Origin: Chitinophaga nivalis
Lineage (GTDB): Bacteria > Bacteroidota > Bacteroidia > Chitinophagales > Chitinophagaceae
Reading direction: 5' to 3'
Assembly (NCBI RefSeq): GCF_025989125.1
Contig: NZ_JAPDNR010000001.1
Span: 7,428,087 to 7,492,086, forward strand
DNA length: 64,000 nt
Positions 14,991 to 23,174 of this stretch are shown in pieces (within the stretch, counting starts at the first letter, position 1; every line of letters starts with the position of its first letter). Under the pieces are notes generated by a model that made no database searches, was not told where the DNA came from, and saw nothing but the letters and a program-made list of their open reading frames with translations. The position numbers and the translations under genes were made by a program.

Positions 14991-16352
14991 ATGACACACA
15001 AACATTCTTCCACCATACTTTTATCAACGTTACTGGCTTTTTCGCTGGGCTCCTGCAAGCTGGATCCCGTGATAGATCCCAATAACCCATCTATCGCCAG
15101 CGTTACCAATAACGCCTCTAAAACGCAGCTGCAAAGCCTGGTCACCGGTACAGAAGCACGCAGCCGGGAATACATCTCTACCGCAGCTACCGCCTTCGGT
15201 ACCTTTGGCCGGGAAATATGGTATTTCAACTCGTCCGATTCCCGGAACGTTCAGTTCTGGCTGGGTCAGGGCGGACGCAAACCGGATGCTAACTTCTATG
15301 GTATCGACAGAGCCTATGCTGCGCCGTATCAAACCATCAAACAAGCCAATGTACTCATCAGTGCCGTTAACAACACCGATGCCGTCACGCCGGTTGAAAA
15401 AAATGCCTATATCGGATTTGCCCTCACCCTGCAGGGATATCAGTACCTGATACCGGCGAACTCACAATACAACAGTGGTATCCGTATCAGTGTATCGGAT
15501 GAATTAAATCCAGGAGGGTTTGTAGGTTATCAGGAAGCGCTGAAAACTATCCGGGCGGTGCTGGACAGTGGCTACCAGTCATTGAAACAGGCTGGCAATA
15601 CCCTGCCTTTCCGCCTCACCGCCGGTTACAGCGGATTCAGTACGCCGGCAGGATTGATACAGGTCAACCGCGCACTGGCCGCCCGCGTAGCCATTTATCA
15701 GCAACACTGGCAGGAAGCACTGGATGTATTACCAGCTTCTTTCTTTAACATCGACGGTGATCTGAATGTAGGTCCGGCCCATGTATTTGGCCTGCCTCCG
15801 GATGATTTCAACCCGCTGTATTATGTGCCGGATGGTAGTTTCAGCAACGTGCCCGTGGTACATCCGTCCATGATTACGGACGCCTTGCCGGGCGATAAAC
15901 GCGTACAGGAAAAATTCTTCCTGCGGCAAGCGCCGCTGATCAATACCGTAGGAGCAGTACCTTTATCCAGCCAATACCAGGATAAACGCTGGGCACAGAA
16001 TACCAGCCCTATCCCCTACCTGCGTAACGAAGAGCTGGTACTCATCTATGCAGAAGCATCTGCCCAGCTGAATAAAACAGCAGATGCCGTAAAAGCCATC
16101 GACCGCATTCGCAGTGTGGCGGGGCTCCCTCCTTACACAGGGGCCCTTACCAAAGATGCGCTGATTACAGAAATCCTTTTCCAAAGAAGATATTCCCTGT
16201 GGTTTGAGCCTTCCGGACATCGCTGGATCGACGCACGTCGTTACAATCGTTTACAGGAGATTCCGGTAGCAGGTGATAAAGGCAGTGTGTTCACACAGCT
16301 GGAAAGATCTGCCAATGAACAGAATTGGGATATTTACAAGGGTAACAAATAG
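14991..16352 (+). CDS. SusD/RagB family nutrient-binding lipoprotein
   Basis: A 453-residue surface lipoprotein; the signal ends LAFSLGSCKLDPV with the lipobox Cys at about 22. It shows the SusD pattern of TPR-like helices, for example YQTIKQANVLISAVN and IPYLRNEELVLIYAEASAQL, and the C-terminal FQRRYSLWFEPSGHRWIDAR segment typical of the family. It works with the SusC protein encoded just upstream as the lid of the outer membrane channel. The length is at the short end for SusD. A terminator follows. Confidence 0.92.
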   Translation: MTHKHSSTILLSTLLAFSLGSCKLDPVIDPNNPSIASVTNNASKTQLQSLVTGTEARSREYISTAATAFGTFGREIWYFNSSDSRNVQFWLGQGGRKPDANFYGIDRAYAAPYQTIKQANVLISAVNNTDAVTPVEKNAYIGFALTLQGYQYLIPANSQYNSGIRISVSDELNPGGFVGYQEALKTIRAVLDSGYQSLKQAGNTLPFRLTAGYSGFSTPAGLIQVNRALAARVAIYQQHWQEALDVLPASFFNIDGDLNVGPAHVFGLPPDDFNPLYYVPDGSFSNVPVVHPSMITDALPGDKRVQEKFFLRQAPLINTVGAVPLSSQYQDKRWAQNTSPIPYLRNEELVLIYAEASAQLNKTADAVKAIDRIRSVAGLPPYTGALTKDALITEILFQRRYSLWFEPSGHRWIDARRYNRLQEIPVAGDKGSVFTQLERSANEQNWDIYKGNK

Positions 16353-16390
16353 CCGGGAAACCGGTTGAAGATAAGCACTATCCCTGCCTG

Positions 16391-16433
16391 CCGCTGTCAT
16401 TGTTCTCTCAGGAGAACAGTGGCGGCGGTTTTT
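16391..16433 (+). terminator. Terminator of the first SusC/SusD operon
   Basis: A 17-bp stem (16391-16407 with 16412-16428, including G-T pairs) with loop TCAG is followed by TTTTT. It starts 39 nt after the SusD stop. Confidence 0.85.
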
Positions 16434-16505
16434 AGTTGCCGGCATACAATAATCAGTATGGCTGTATTACCGGACACCGGAAAGATATTTTAATAACCCA
16501 GTTGA

Positions 16506-16973
16506 TTAATGCATGGCATCCACCACTTTTTTGCTGTCGGCAAACTGTTCAAAACTAACAATCTTACCTGCTTTCAGCGTCCATAGATGTGCTACCCGGG
16601 CTTTCATCGGCTTACCCGTTGCTTTCCAGATACCGGAATAGGTACCATAGGCGACCACCTGGTCCCCTTCCGCTACATAACTATCGATAGTTACTTTATA
16701 GTCGATCCATTCCGTAGCCAGCCGGTCAAAAACGTGCCGGGTAATCTCTGTGATACCGGTATAGGTGCCGGCATAAGGAAAACCGGCGGTTTCTGTCCAG
16801 CGTACATCCGGCGCTACTGCGGCTGCCAGGTTTTTACCATTTTCTTCAGATGTTTTTCCTTCGTACGTACTTTGAACGATTTCCTTATTCGTCATATGCG
16901 GGTGCTTTTGGCAGCCGGCCGACAGTAAGATAACTGCCAGCCAGCTGATAAAGGTGATTGTTCTTATTACCAT
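16506..16973 (-). CDS. SnoaL-like (NTF2-fold) lipoprotein
   Basis: A 155-residue protein with a lipoprotein signal ending LLSAGCQK. The mature part has the SnoaL/NTF2-like fold pattern: an initial helix IVQSTYEGK, DVRWTETAGFPYAGTYTGIT, then VAEGDQVVAYGTYSGIWKAT and VAHLWTLKAGKIVSFEQFAD, a sequence typical of ester-cyclase-like proteins of unknown substrate. Its ATG overlaps the stop of the MBL-fold gene by 7 nt, indicating translational coupling. Last gene of a four-gene minus-strand operon. Confidence 0.85.
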   Translation of the reverse strand: MVIRTITFISWLAVILLSAGCQKHPHMTNKEIVQSTYEGKTSEENGKNLAAAVAPDVRWTETAGFPYAGTYTGITEITRHVFDRLATEWIDYKVTIDSYVAEGDQVVAYGTYSGIWKATGKPMKARVAHLWTLKAGKIVSFEQFADSKKVVDAMH

Positions 16974-17863
16974 TTCATTTCTCCTGTGTTCACTTTAGCA
17001 CCCAGTTGCAGCGCGGTTTCAAAAGTAGCTGCCGGGTAATGTTTTTTCATGGCGGCAATCAGCGCTGCGGAAGTTTTTGCTTTGGCCAGTTCTGCTTCAT
17101 ACGTTTTCAGGTAAGCCTTGTCGTATTGTACCGAAGCGATGTCCAGGGCAGCGCCCTCTTTGAAATGCGCAGGAATAACAATAGCCGGGTGCAGGGATTC
17201 GATTTTATCCAGCACGGTCACCCACTGATGACGTTTCTCTGCGGAAGCCGCATCTGCCACCCACAGGTGGAAGCCGGTGCCGAATACATTGATACCACCC
17301 ACAACGGCTTTAATAGAAGGAATCCATACGAACGTTCTGCCAGGCACCTCCGGTACTGATACAATATCCAGTTTATTACCTTCCAGTTCCAGGCTGTTGC
17401 CATTCAATACCTGTGGCAGCACTACGTTTTTAGTCCCATTTTCACCCAGCTGCGGCCCCCATACTTCCAGTTTTTTCTGGGCAGTAGCTTTGATATGATC
17501 CACAGTGGCAGCCGTTGCATATACGGTTACACCCGGGAAAGCCCGTTTAAATTCTTCCAGGCCGAAATAAAAATCAGGGTCACCATGACTGATAAAAATC
17601 GTTGTCAGTTTTTTACCACTGGCTTTGATGGCTTCTACCACTTTACGGGCTTCCGGCAAGGTGAACTGCGCATCTATCAGGATGGCATCGGTTTTACCGC
17701 TGACAATCACGGAAGCTACCCCAAAACTGGTTTCCGGCGCTGCATATACCTGCAGCTGTAAAGGAGTGGCATCAATGGTTTTAAAAGACTGTGCGTTTGT
17801 TGTCATGTTGAATAAAGTTGAAATGATTAAAACAGCCGTTATCAATAAAGCATGCTTTTTCAT
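16967..17863 (-). CDS. Exported MBL-fold metallo-hydrolase with altered metal motif
   Basis: A 298-residue protein with a signal peptide (about 1-24). The metallo-beta-lactamase fold is seen in SVIVSGKTDAILIDAQFT, then TTIFISHGDPDFYFGLEEFK and the later PAIVIPAHFKEGA. The classical H-x-H-x-D-H metal motif is here H-G-D-P-D-F, so the second His and the last His are replaced. Relatives with H-x-D-P-D-[FY] exist in the superfamily, but classical two-zinc hydrolysis would be unlikely. Precedes the SnoaL-like gene with a 7-nt overlap and follows the DsbA-like gene after 10 nt. Confidence 0.85.
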   Translation of the reverse strand: MKKHALLITAVLIISTLFNMTTNAQSFKTIDATPLQLQVYAAPETSFGVASVIVSGKTDAILIDAQFTLPEARKVVEAIKASGKKLTTIFISHGDPDFYFGLEEFKRAFPGVTVYATAATVDHIKATAQKKLEVWGPQLGENGTKNVVLPQVLNGNSLELEGNKLDIVSVPEVPGRTFVWIPSIKAVVGGINVFGTGFHLWVADAASAEKRHQWVTVLDKIESLHPAIVIPAHFKEGAALDIASVQYDKAYLKTYEAELAKAKTSAALIAAMKKHYPAATFETALQLGAKVNTGEMKW

Positions 17864-17873
17864 ATAGTATTAG

Positions 17874-18506
17874 TTAGATGATTACGTTGGAAAGATGTTT
17901 TTCTATCTGGCCCACCACTTCTTCAAAAGTGGAATAGCCTTGTTCTATTAAAAATGTTTTGCCGTCTTTTTCCAGCAGCAGTGTCGGGTATGACATCGCA
18001 TAACCGGCGGCGCGGCGGAAGGCTTCCTGTGTAGCAGCCTTCATTTCCGCAGAGGGGAAAAGCGACAGGAATGCTGGGGTATCTATGTCCAATGCCGTGC
18101 AGATATCTTCATACACCATCGTTTCATTCAGGTCTTTTCCATCTGCATAGCGGGCTTTTTGTACTGCGGCAGCAAAAGCCACGCTTTTATCCGGCCAGTG
18201 CTGCTGCACGGTTACAATAGCCCGGGAAGGCACTTCGCTGTCGAGTAAAATGTTTTCATCCGTGATGAATTGAAAGTAGGCTTCACCAAATGCAGTACCT
18301 GTGAGGGCCGCAATCTGTTCGTCGTGTTTTCTGAAATAAGCCGCCATCTGTTTACTTTGCCGGCGCACATTGGCACCGGCCCACATACCACCCGGTACTA
18401 TTTCCATCGGAATACTGTGTTGGTATTTTTCTGCTGTGCGCAGGGTATTCGGATAATTACCGTAACACCAGCCGCAAAGCGGGTCCATGATATAAATCAG
18501 TTTCAT
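17874..18506 (-). CDS. DsbA family oxidoreductase (FrnE-like)
   Basis: A 210-residue thioredoxin-fold protein starting MKLIYIMDPLCGWCYGNYPN, with the active-site C-x-x-C (CGWC) at residues 11-14. A helical insertion follows and the cis-Pro region is MSYPTLLLEKDGKTFLIEQG. There is no signal peptide, so it is cytoplasmic, in line with FrnE-type proteins rather than periplasmic DsbA. It lies 3 nt after the MoaF-like gene and 10 nt before the MBL-fold gene. Probably a thiol-disulfide or glutathione-related activity; partner unknown. Confidence 0.9.
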   Translation of the reverse strand: MKLIYIMDPLCGWCYGNYPNTLRTAEKYQHSIPMEIVPGGMWAGANVRRQSKQMAAYFRKHDEQIAALTGTAFGEAYFQFITDENILLDSEVPSRAIVTVQQHWPDKSVAFAAAVQKARYADGKDLNETMVYEDICTALDIDTPAFLSLFPSAEMKAATQEAFRRAAGYAMSYPTLLLEKDGKTFLIEQGYSTFEEVVGQIEKHLSNVII

Positions 18507-18509
18507 TAT

Positions 18510-18959
18510 TTAGTTTTTTATAAATTCAAATTTTCCTTTCACCAGCTCACCGGACCGACCGGAAGACACCTGGGTATTGCCATAGCTGAGATAAGCAGTA
18601 ACGGTTCCTTTTTCGGTATCGATCACCTGACTAACCGTGAGCCCATCTGCTTCAATCCAGTTTAAAAAATAGAGATGGTCATTCAGCGGCTGATAAGCAA
18701 TGTGGGCATCTTCCTCCGTAACCTTACCGGTAGTATCAGTTGTTTTCCAATGCAGGAGGGTGTCGTTGAGGTATTTTACGTCCGCTGTAAATGCCGGGTA
18801 AGTGATACGTCCGGTTTTACCCAGGAGCGTGATAGCTTCCGCACCAGCGCTTCCGGCAGAACGATCCGTACAGGCTGCCAGCAAGCATATCACAGCTGTT
18901 GCGAGGAATAACACCGGCCAGCTCCGGCGGATGTATAAACGTGTATTTGTTTTCATCAT
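18510..18959 (-). CDS. MoaF-like lipoprotein
   Basis: A 149-residue protein with a lipoprotein signal ending ICLLAACTD. The mature part resembles the MoaF/calycin-type fold: ITLLGKTGRITYPAFTADVK, YLNDTLLHWK and the characteristic YFLNWIEADGLTVSQVIDTE followed by GTVTAYLSYG. MoaF-like domains have no firmly established reaction. First gene of the operon with DsbA-like, MBL-fold and SnoaL-like genes. A palindrome and a -7 box lie directly upstream. Confidence 0.8.
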   Translation of the reverse strand: MMKTNTRLYIRRSWPVLFLATAVICLLAACTDRSAGSAGAEAITLLGKTGRITYPAFTADVKYLNDTLLHWKTTDTTGKVTEEDAHIAYQPLNDHLYFLNWIEADGLTVSQVIDTEKGTVTAYLSYGNTQVSSGRSGELVKGKFEFIKN

Positions 18960-18980
18960 AATAGTCGTTTATTATGAAAA

Positions 18981-19024
18981 CAAAACTAGAACACCGGATG
19001 GCGAAAAAAGTTGAACTAGTTCAA
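18981..19024 (-). promoter_or_regulatory. Promoter and palindromic operator of the MoaF-DsbA-MBL-SnoaL operon
   Basis: On the minus strand TAGTTTTG (18981-18988) fits the -7 consensus about 20 nt upstream of the first start codon. A perfect 14-nt palindrome TTGAACTAGTTCAA at 19011-19024 lies just upstream of the -33 region, where a dimeric regulator could control it. Confidence 0.55.
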
Positions 19025-19176
19025 AAAGGGGATCATTTCATTTCCGGTGGCGTTAACAAACGCTCCCTGTTCTCCGATCACAAAAAAGGAATATCTTCGT
19101 CAGCCAAACGACTGCAAAAAGAGATTGTATACAAGTACGGGAGTTGAGTTTGCTGTTACAGGGTGCAAAAAAGGAA

Positions 19177-19758
19177 TTATTTATGCCGGCTTAGTTTTTT
19201 CCGGATTTTACTAAGAAATTCATGAGAGATACCCAGATAGGCGGCTACCTGCTGCTGCGTTAGCCGTTGTTCCAGTTGCGGATATTTTTCAATAAATTCC
19301 ACATAACGTTCATCCGCGGTTTTACCCAGCGAAGAGATCATTCTCCGTTGCAGCGCCACATGGGTTTTCTGGGTCATGATACGGAACAGTTTCTCTACAA
19401 TCGGCAACTGTTCATACAGCGCCTCTTTATAGGGTTGGGTGATTAACAGTACTTCACTGTCTTCCAGCGCTTCAATGTTTAATATAGACGGAATGTTGTT
19501 GGTAAAACTGTCGATATCTGTTATCCACCAGTCTTCGATGGCGAAATATAAGATCCGTTCAAACCCGTTTTCATCCAGGTAATACACCCGCAGACAACCT
19601 TTATTCACAAAGCCTTCAAACTTACATATCTGCCCTTCCCGTAACAGGAATTGTTTTTTGGCGACCTTTTGTAAATAAAAAGGAGCGGCAAACTGTGCAA
19701 AGTCTTCGTCCGAAATACGAATGTGTTTATTGATGTTATTGCGGAGTGCTGTATACAT
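19177..19758 (-). CDS. Crp/Fnr family transcriptional regulator
   Basis: A 193-residue protein. Residues about 10-130 form a cyclic-nucleotide-binding-like domain (KKQFLLREGQICKFEGFVNK, GCLRVYYLDENGFERILYFA). The C-terminal 60 residues carry the compact helix-turn-helix QRLTQQQVAAYLGISHEFLS typical of the short Bacteroidota Crp-like proteins; effector-binding residues of true CRP are not evident. It is encoded 217 nt upstream of the MoaF-DsbA-MBL-SnoaL operon on the same strand and could regulate it. A -7 box TATATTTG lies only 5 nt before its ATG, suggesting a near-leaderless mRNA. Confidence 0.92.
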   Translation of the reverse strand: MYTALRNNINKHIRISDEDFAQFAAPFYLQKVAKKQFLLREGQICKFEGFVNKGCLRVYYLDENGFERILYFAIEDWWITDIDSFTNNIPSILNIEALEDSEVLLITQPYKEALYEQLPIVEKLFRIMTQKTHVALQRRMISSLGKTADERYVEFIEKYPQLEQRLTQQQVAAYLGISHEFLSKIRKKLSRHK

Positions 19759-19762
19759 ACTA

Positions 19763-19770
19763 CAAATATA
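19763..19770 (-). promoter_or_regulatory. -7 box of the Crp/Fnr-type gene
   Basis: TATATTTG on the minus strand is a full match to TAnnTTTG and ends 5 nt before the start codon. TTTC 16 nt further upstream may be the -33 element. The closeness to the ATG implies a transcript with almost no leader. Confidence 0.45.
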
Positions 19771-19826
19771 AAGTACGTATCAAAAAGAAAGTGCAGGAAT
19801 GGGAAACAAGCAACTATACCGTACTG

Positions 19827-19865
19827 TTTTCCGGAAGATGTACGCGTTGATCATCTTCCGGAAAA
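19827..19865. terminator. Perfect 14-bp inverted repeat between two minus-strand genes
   Basis: TTTTCCGGAAGATG (19827-19840) and CATCTTCCGGAAAA (19852-19865) with an 11-nt loop lie 15 nt after the stop of the unknown secreted protein gene. The stem is strong, but on the minus strand only AAAAC follows, so intrinsic termination is uncertain; it may protect the 3' end instead. Confidence 0.5.
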
Positions 19866-19879
19866 CAAATACCATTTAA

Positions 19880-20848
19880 TTATTTTTTAGCCGGAGATGT
19901 CAGTGTGGCGGTAGCAGGGCCTTCCTGCTGATATCCTTTACTGCCTTTATACACATAACGCTGTACCATTCTGAAATGCGCCTGCTTCCGGCCTTTCATC
20001 AATGTTTTCACCGCATCCGGCAGGCTTTCCAGATCCGTAGCCCTGCAAACACCGTCGGTGGTAATGAGTATATCCCGGAAGTATTTTTTATCGCTGGCCG
20101 GCACACTATATTCACTGTTCCAGTAAGACAATCCTTCCTCCTCGGCCATGGCTGTTTTCTCAATGACATAAGCTGCCATTACCTGCTGATAGGCGCCGTT
20201 GGTACCGGCGATCATAAAATACACGCCATAGAAAGGACCACCCGCGCCGCCATTCATATGCTTGATCATAAAAGCATATTGTCCGTCTCCGATGAGTAAC
20301 GGCGTTGTTTTGGGGCATTGGGAAAAGGCCCCATAGGCCGCTATCGCCGGTTGGAACATCCGTAACCGCCAGCCGTCTTTGGTCAGCATGAATTTTGCCA
20401 GCCCCAGTAAACCGCCGGTAAAACGGGATACCTGCAATCCATCCGGGTCATAGGCCGAATGATTAAAGCTGATGACCTTATAGGGTACACTGTCAGCATC
20501 CTTAAAGTCCATGACATTCATCAACCGGGTAGCTACGCCTTCGGCGTAGGGAAATGCATCTACCGCATCTTCATTCGCATCCGGATAAGCCACCCGCGGA
20601 CAGGTTTTACACTCCCAGTTAATCAGCTCCCTATTGTAACTTTTCTCGGGGAACTTGTAGTGTTTTCCGGGGAAGAGCTTTAACAACGCTTTGGAACCAT
20701 CAAAAGGTTCCGGCAGGAACAGCGTACGGGGCTGCAGAATGGTATCGCTTACATTTTTCTTCAGGAGATCACTTGTGACAGTGGACTGTGCATAACCTGC
20801 AGTGGACAGAAAAGAACTAAATAACAAACAGGCAAAGGCGTACTTCAT
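19880..20848 (-). CDS. Secreted protein of unknown function
   Basis: A 322-residue protein with a clear signal peptide (MKYAFACLLFSSFLSTAGYA). I do not recognise a domain. The mature part contains a C-x-x-C pair in WECKTCPRVAYPDANEDAVD, a glycine-rich segment MNGGAGGPFYGVYFMIAGTN, and a C-terminal basic segment RKQAHFRMVQRYVYKGSKGY. It is a single gene, followed by an inverted repeat and upstream of the Crp/Fnr-type gene. The presence of one C-x-x-C and two further Cys may indicate disulfides or metal binding, but nothing more can be said. Confidence 0.75.
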   Translation of the reverse strand: MKYAFACLLFSSFLSTAGYAQSTVTSDLLKKNVSDTILQPRTLFLPEPFDGSKALLKLFPGKHYKFPEKSYNRELINWECKTCPRVAYPDANEDAVDAFPYAEGVATRLMNVMDFKDADSVPYKVISFNHSAYDPDGLQVSRFTGGLLGLAKFMLTKDGWRLRMFQPAIAAYGAFSQCPKTTPLLIGDGQYAFMIKHMNGGAGGPFYGVYFMIAGTNGAYQQVMAAYVIEKTAMAEEEGLSYWNSEYSVPASDKKYFRDILITTDGVCRATDLESLPDAVKTLMKGRKQAHFRMVQRYVYKGSKGYQQEGPATATLTSPAKK

Positions 20849-21102
20849 TGATTGTTGATATTAATATATAAAGAGAATAGGCATCACATGCGGTTGCAAA
20901 TGTAACAGATAAAACCGCATACTGTGTTGGTATTACGGTCATTTTATCGGGATCCGTCAACACGGGACTGCTACGGTTTACTTTATCAACCCGGCCGCGG
21001 GCTGAGTTTGTCTGCCCCCTGCACTCCCCTGACAGGACAGTTTCTTTTTTTCCCGGTTACAATTTAGTTTTACATTTATCCGGTATTTTAAACGATAGTA
21101 TA

Positions 21103-21699
21103 TTGTCAAATTTGTCTTTGCCAGATGAGCGGGAGCTACTCATCAAGGTTGCCGCCGGTAACGGGGCAGCCTATACTGTTTTCTTCAATACTTATAGCCA
21201 GCGGGTATTTGAAGTAGCCATGCTGTATTTAAAAGATGAGATCGCCGCACGGGAAACCGTGCAGGAAATCTTTTTGAAAATATGGGTAAAAAGGGCGGTG
21301 ATGGCCACCGTGGAAGACTTCCCCAACTACCTGTTCATTCTTACCCGCAATCATATCTACGACAGCTTTAAAAAGCAGCTGGTCAAACAAAAAGCCATTG
21401 CCTACCTGCATGCCCAGGAACCGGAGCACATCGCCGACACCGATCACCGGCTACAGGAACACCAATATGAAGCATTGCTCCATACCGCCATCTCGGCCCT
21501 GCCACCCGGCCGGAAGAAAATATATATGGCCCGGCAACAGGGATTCAGTAACGAAGAAATTTCCCGGCAACTGAATATATCGGTACATACTGTTAAAAAA
21601 CAATTGCAGCTGGCCACCCGGTTTTTACGCACCTTCATCCGGCGGCAACTACAAAGCTGGTTGCTGACCCTCTTACTGCTCTTCTCTTTCCGTGGTTAG
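21103..21699 (+). CDS. RNA polymerase ECF-type sigma factor (FecI-like, Bacteroidetes family)
   Basis: A 198-residue sigma-70 family factor. Region 2 spans about 22-85 (FNTYSQRVFEVAMLYLKDEI, FLKIWVKR) and region 4 about 120-175 with ALPPGRKKIYMARQQGFSNE and the helix-turn-helix QLNISVHTVKKQLQLATRFL. The family start aligns with a TTG at 21103; no ATG or GTG is in frame upstream, so TTG initiation is proposed. It is followed by the FecR-type gene and a SusC with an STN domain, the standard trans-envelope signalling set in which the receptor reports substrate to the anti-sigma factor. Confidence 0.92.
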   Translation: MSNLSLPDERELLIKVAAGNGAAYTVFFNTYSQRVFEVAMLYLKDEIAARETVQEIFLKIWVKRAVMATVEDFPNYLFILTRNHIYDSFKKQLVKQKAIAYLHAQEPEHIADTDHRLQEHQYEALLHTAISALPPGRKKIYMARQQGFSNEEISRQLNISVHTVKKQLQLATRFLRTFIRRQLQSWLLTLLLLFSFRG

Positions 21700-21807
21700 T
21701 GACCACCCCTTCTCTCCCTCAAAAAAATATTTTCAACCGGAATACTCCTTTGGCATCCCCCGATCGTCTTTACCATTATCAGGCTTGATTTAAAATACAT
21801 CCACGTT

Positions 21808-22998
21808 ATGACCACTGCTGATTTTCAACAATTGCTGGAGAAATACAAACACCACACGCTGAGTGGTGAAGAGCTGCAACTGCTGCAACAGCTGGTCGCT
21901 TCCGGTGAATATGAAGCCGATATTAAAGCAGATATCCTGCAAACGCTACAAAGTACCACACCTGGCCATTCCGCCGATCCTGCCGCCTTGCAGGCCATCT
22001 TACAGGACATCCTGCACGCACCATCACCGGCAGCCAAACCGGTAATCCGCCTCTACTGGCGCCAGTTCGTGGCTGCCGCTGTACTGATCACCGCTATCGT
22101 AACAGCCGGGATGTATTGGTACGCCAAACCTACGCCGGTTGCACCCGTAGCCGCTGTGAAACGAAATCCGCTGGCACCGGGCAGCAACAAAGCCATCCTC
22201 ACCCTGGGCGATAATACCACCATCTCCCTGGACAGCACCAACAACGGGGCATTGGCCGTGCAAGGCAATACGCAGATCACCAATACCAACGGCGCACTCA
22301 GCTACCAGGCCGCAGGCGATAATAGCAAAATACTCTACAATACCGTAGCCACGCCCAGAGGCGGCCAATACCAGCTGTTGCTGGCCGACGGCAGTAAGGT
22401 ATGGCTGAATGCCGCCAGCAGCATCCGTTTCCCTACTGCCTTCAAAGGCAGGGAAAGACTGGTGGAAGTAACCGGTGAAGTATATTTTGAAATCAATAAA
22501 AATGCGGCCATGCCTTTCCGGGTAAAAGTCAATGGCGCCGGCAGCCGCGATCCGCTAACCGTTACGGTGCTGGGTACCAGCTTCAATATTATGGCTTATC
22601 CGGATGAACAGGGTATCCGTACCACCCTGGTGGAAGGAGCCGTACAACTGGCCAGCGGCAACTACCGCAGCCTGCTCCAACCCGGCTTTCAGGCCAGCCT
22701 GTCGCCGGAAACACCCGCCTTTGCCATCAGCCCTGCCGATATCGAACAAACACTGGCCTGGAAAGAAGGAAAATTCCGCTTCCGCAATACCAATATACAA
22801 GTCATTATGCGGCAACTGGCCCGCTGGTATGACGTTTCTATTGCCTTTGAAGGCAACCTGTCAGACATCGACCTTACCGGGGTTATATCCCGCCGCGCAG
22901 ATGCCGGCGCCTTGCTGAAAGCACTGGAAGCAACACAAAGAGTACAGTTTACTGTTACCGGCAGCACCATCAAAGTGATGCCTTATAAACAGCATTAG
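21808..22998 (+). CDS. FecR-type anti-sigma factor with DUF4974
   Basis: A 396-residue single-pass membrane protein: a cytoplasmic N-terminus that would bind the sigma factor, one membrane helix around 85-107 (FVAAAVLITAIVTAGMYWYA), then the periplasmic FecR domain (YNTVATPRGGQYQLLLADGS, VWLNAASSIRFP, VEVTGEVYFEI) and a C-terminal DUF4974 domain with FRFRNTNIQVIMRQLARWYD and FTVTGSTIKVMP. It lies 108 nt after the sigma gene and before the STN-bearing SusC. Confidence 0.95.
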   Translation: MTTADFQQLLEKYKHHTLSGEELQLLQQLVASGEYEADIKADILQTLQSTTPGHSADPAALQAILQDILHAPSPAAKPVIRLYWRQFVAAAVLITAIVTAGMYWYAKPTPVAPVAAVKRNPLAPGSNKAILTLGDNTTISLDSTNNGALAVQGNTQITNTNGALSYQAAGDNSKILYNTVATPRGGQYQLLLADGSKVWLNAASSIRFPTAFKGRERLVEVTGEVYFEINKNAAMPFRVKVNGAGSRDPLTVTVLGTSFNIMAYPDEQGIRTTLVEGAVQLASGNYRSLLQPGFQASLSPETPAFAISPADIEQTLAWKEGKFRFRNTNIQVIMRQLARWYDVSIAFEGNLSDIDLTGVISRRADAGALLKALEATQRVQFTVTGSTIKVMPYKQH

Positions 22999-23075
22999 TA
23001 TATACCTGTGTCATCATCAAAATATTGCAGTTATGAAAAAGACTTAGTCACGCGATTCCACTATTCCAATAAAGA

Positions 23076-23106
23076 AACCGGGCCTGATTGCCGTCAGGAC
23101 CCGGTT
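23076..23106 (+). terminator. Hairpin between fecR-type gene and SusC
   Basis: AACCGGG plus CTGA pairs with TCAG plus CCCGGTT around a short loop, with a small internal asymmetry. No T-run follows on the plus strand (ATAAAAATT). It may be a weak terminator or processing signal separating regulator and receptor expression. Confidence 0.45.
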
Positions 23107-23174
23107 ATAAAAATTGGCCATCCAATTCCCTTTGACATTAGAAAACTGAACTTAAACAGCCAAGCAACAAAAGT

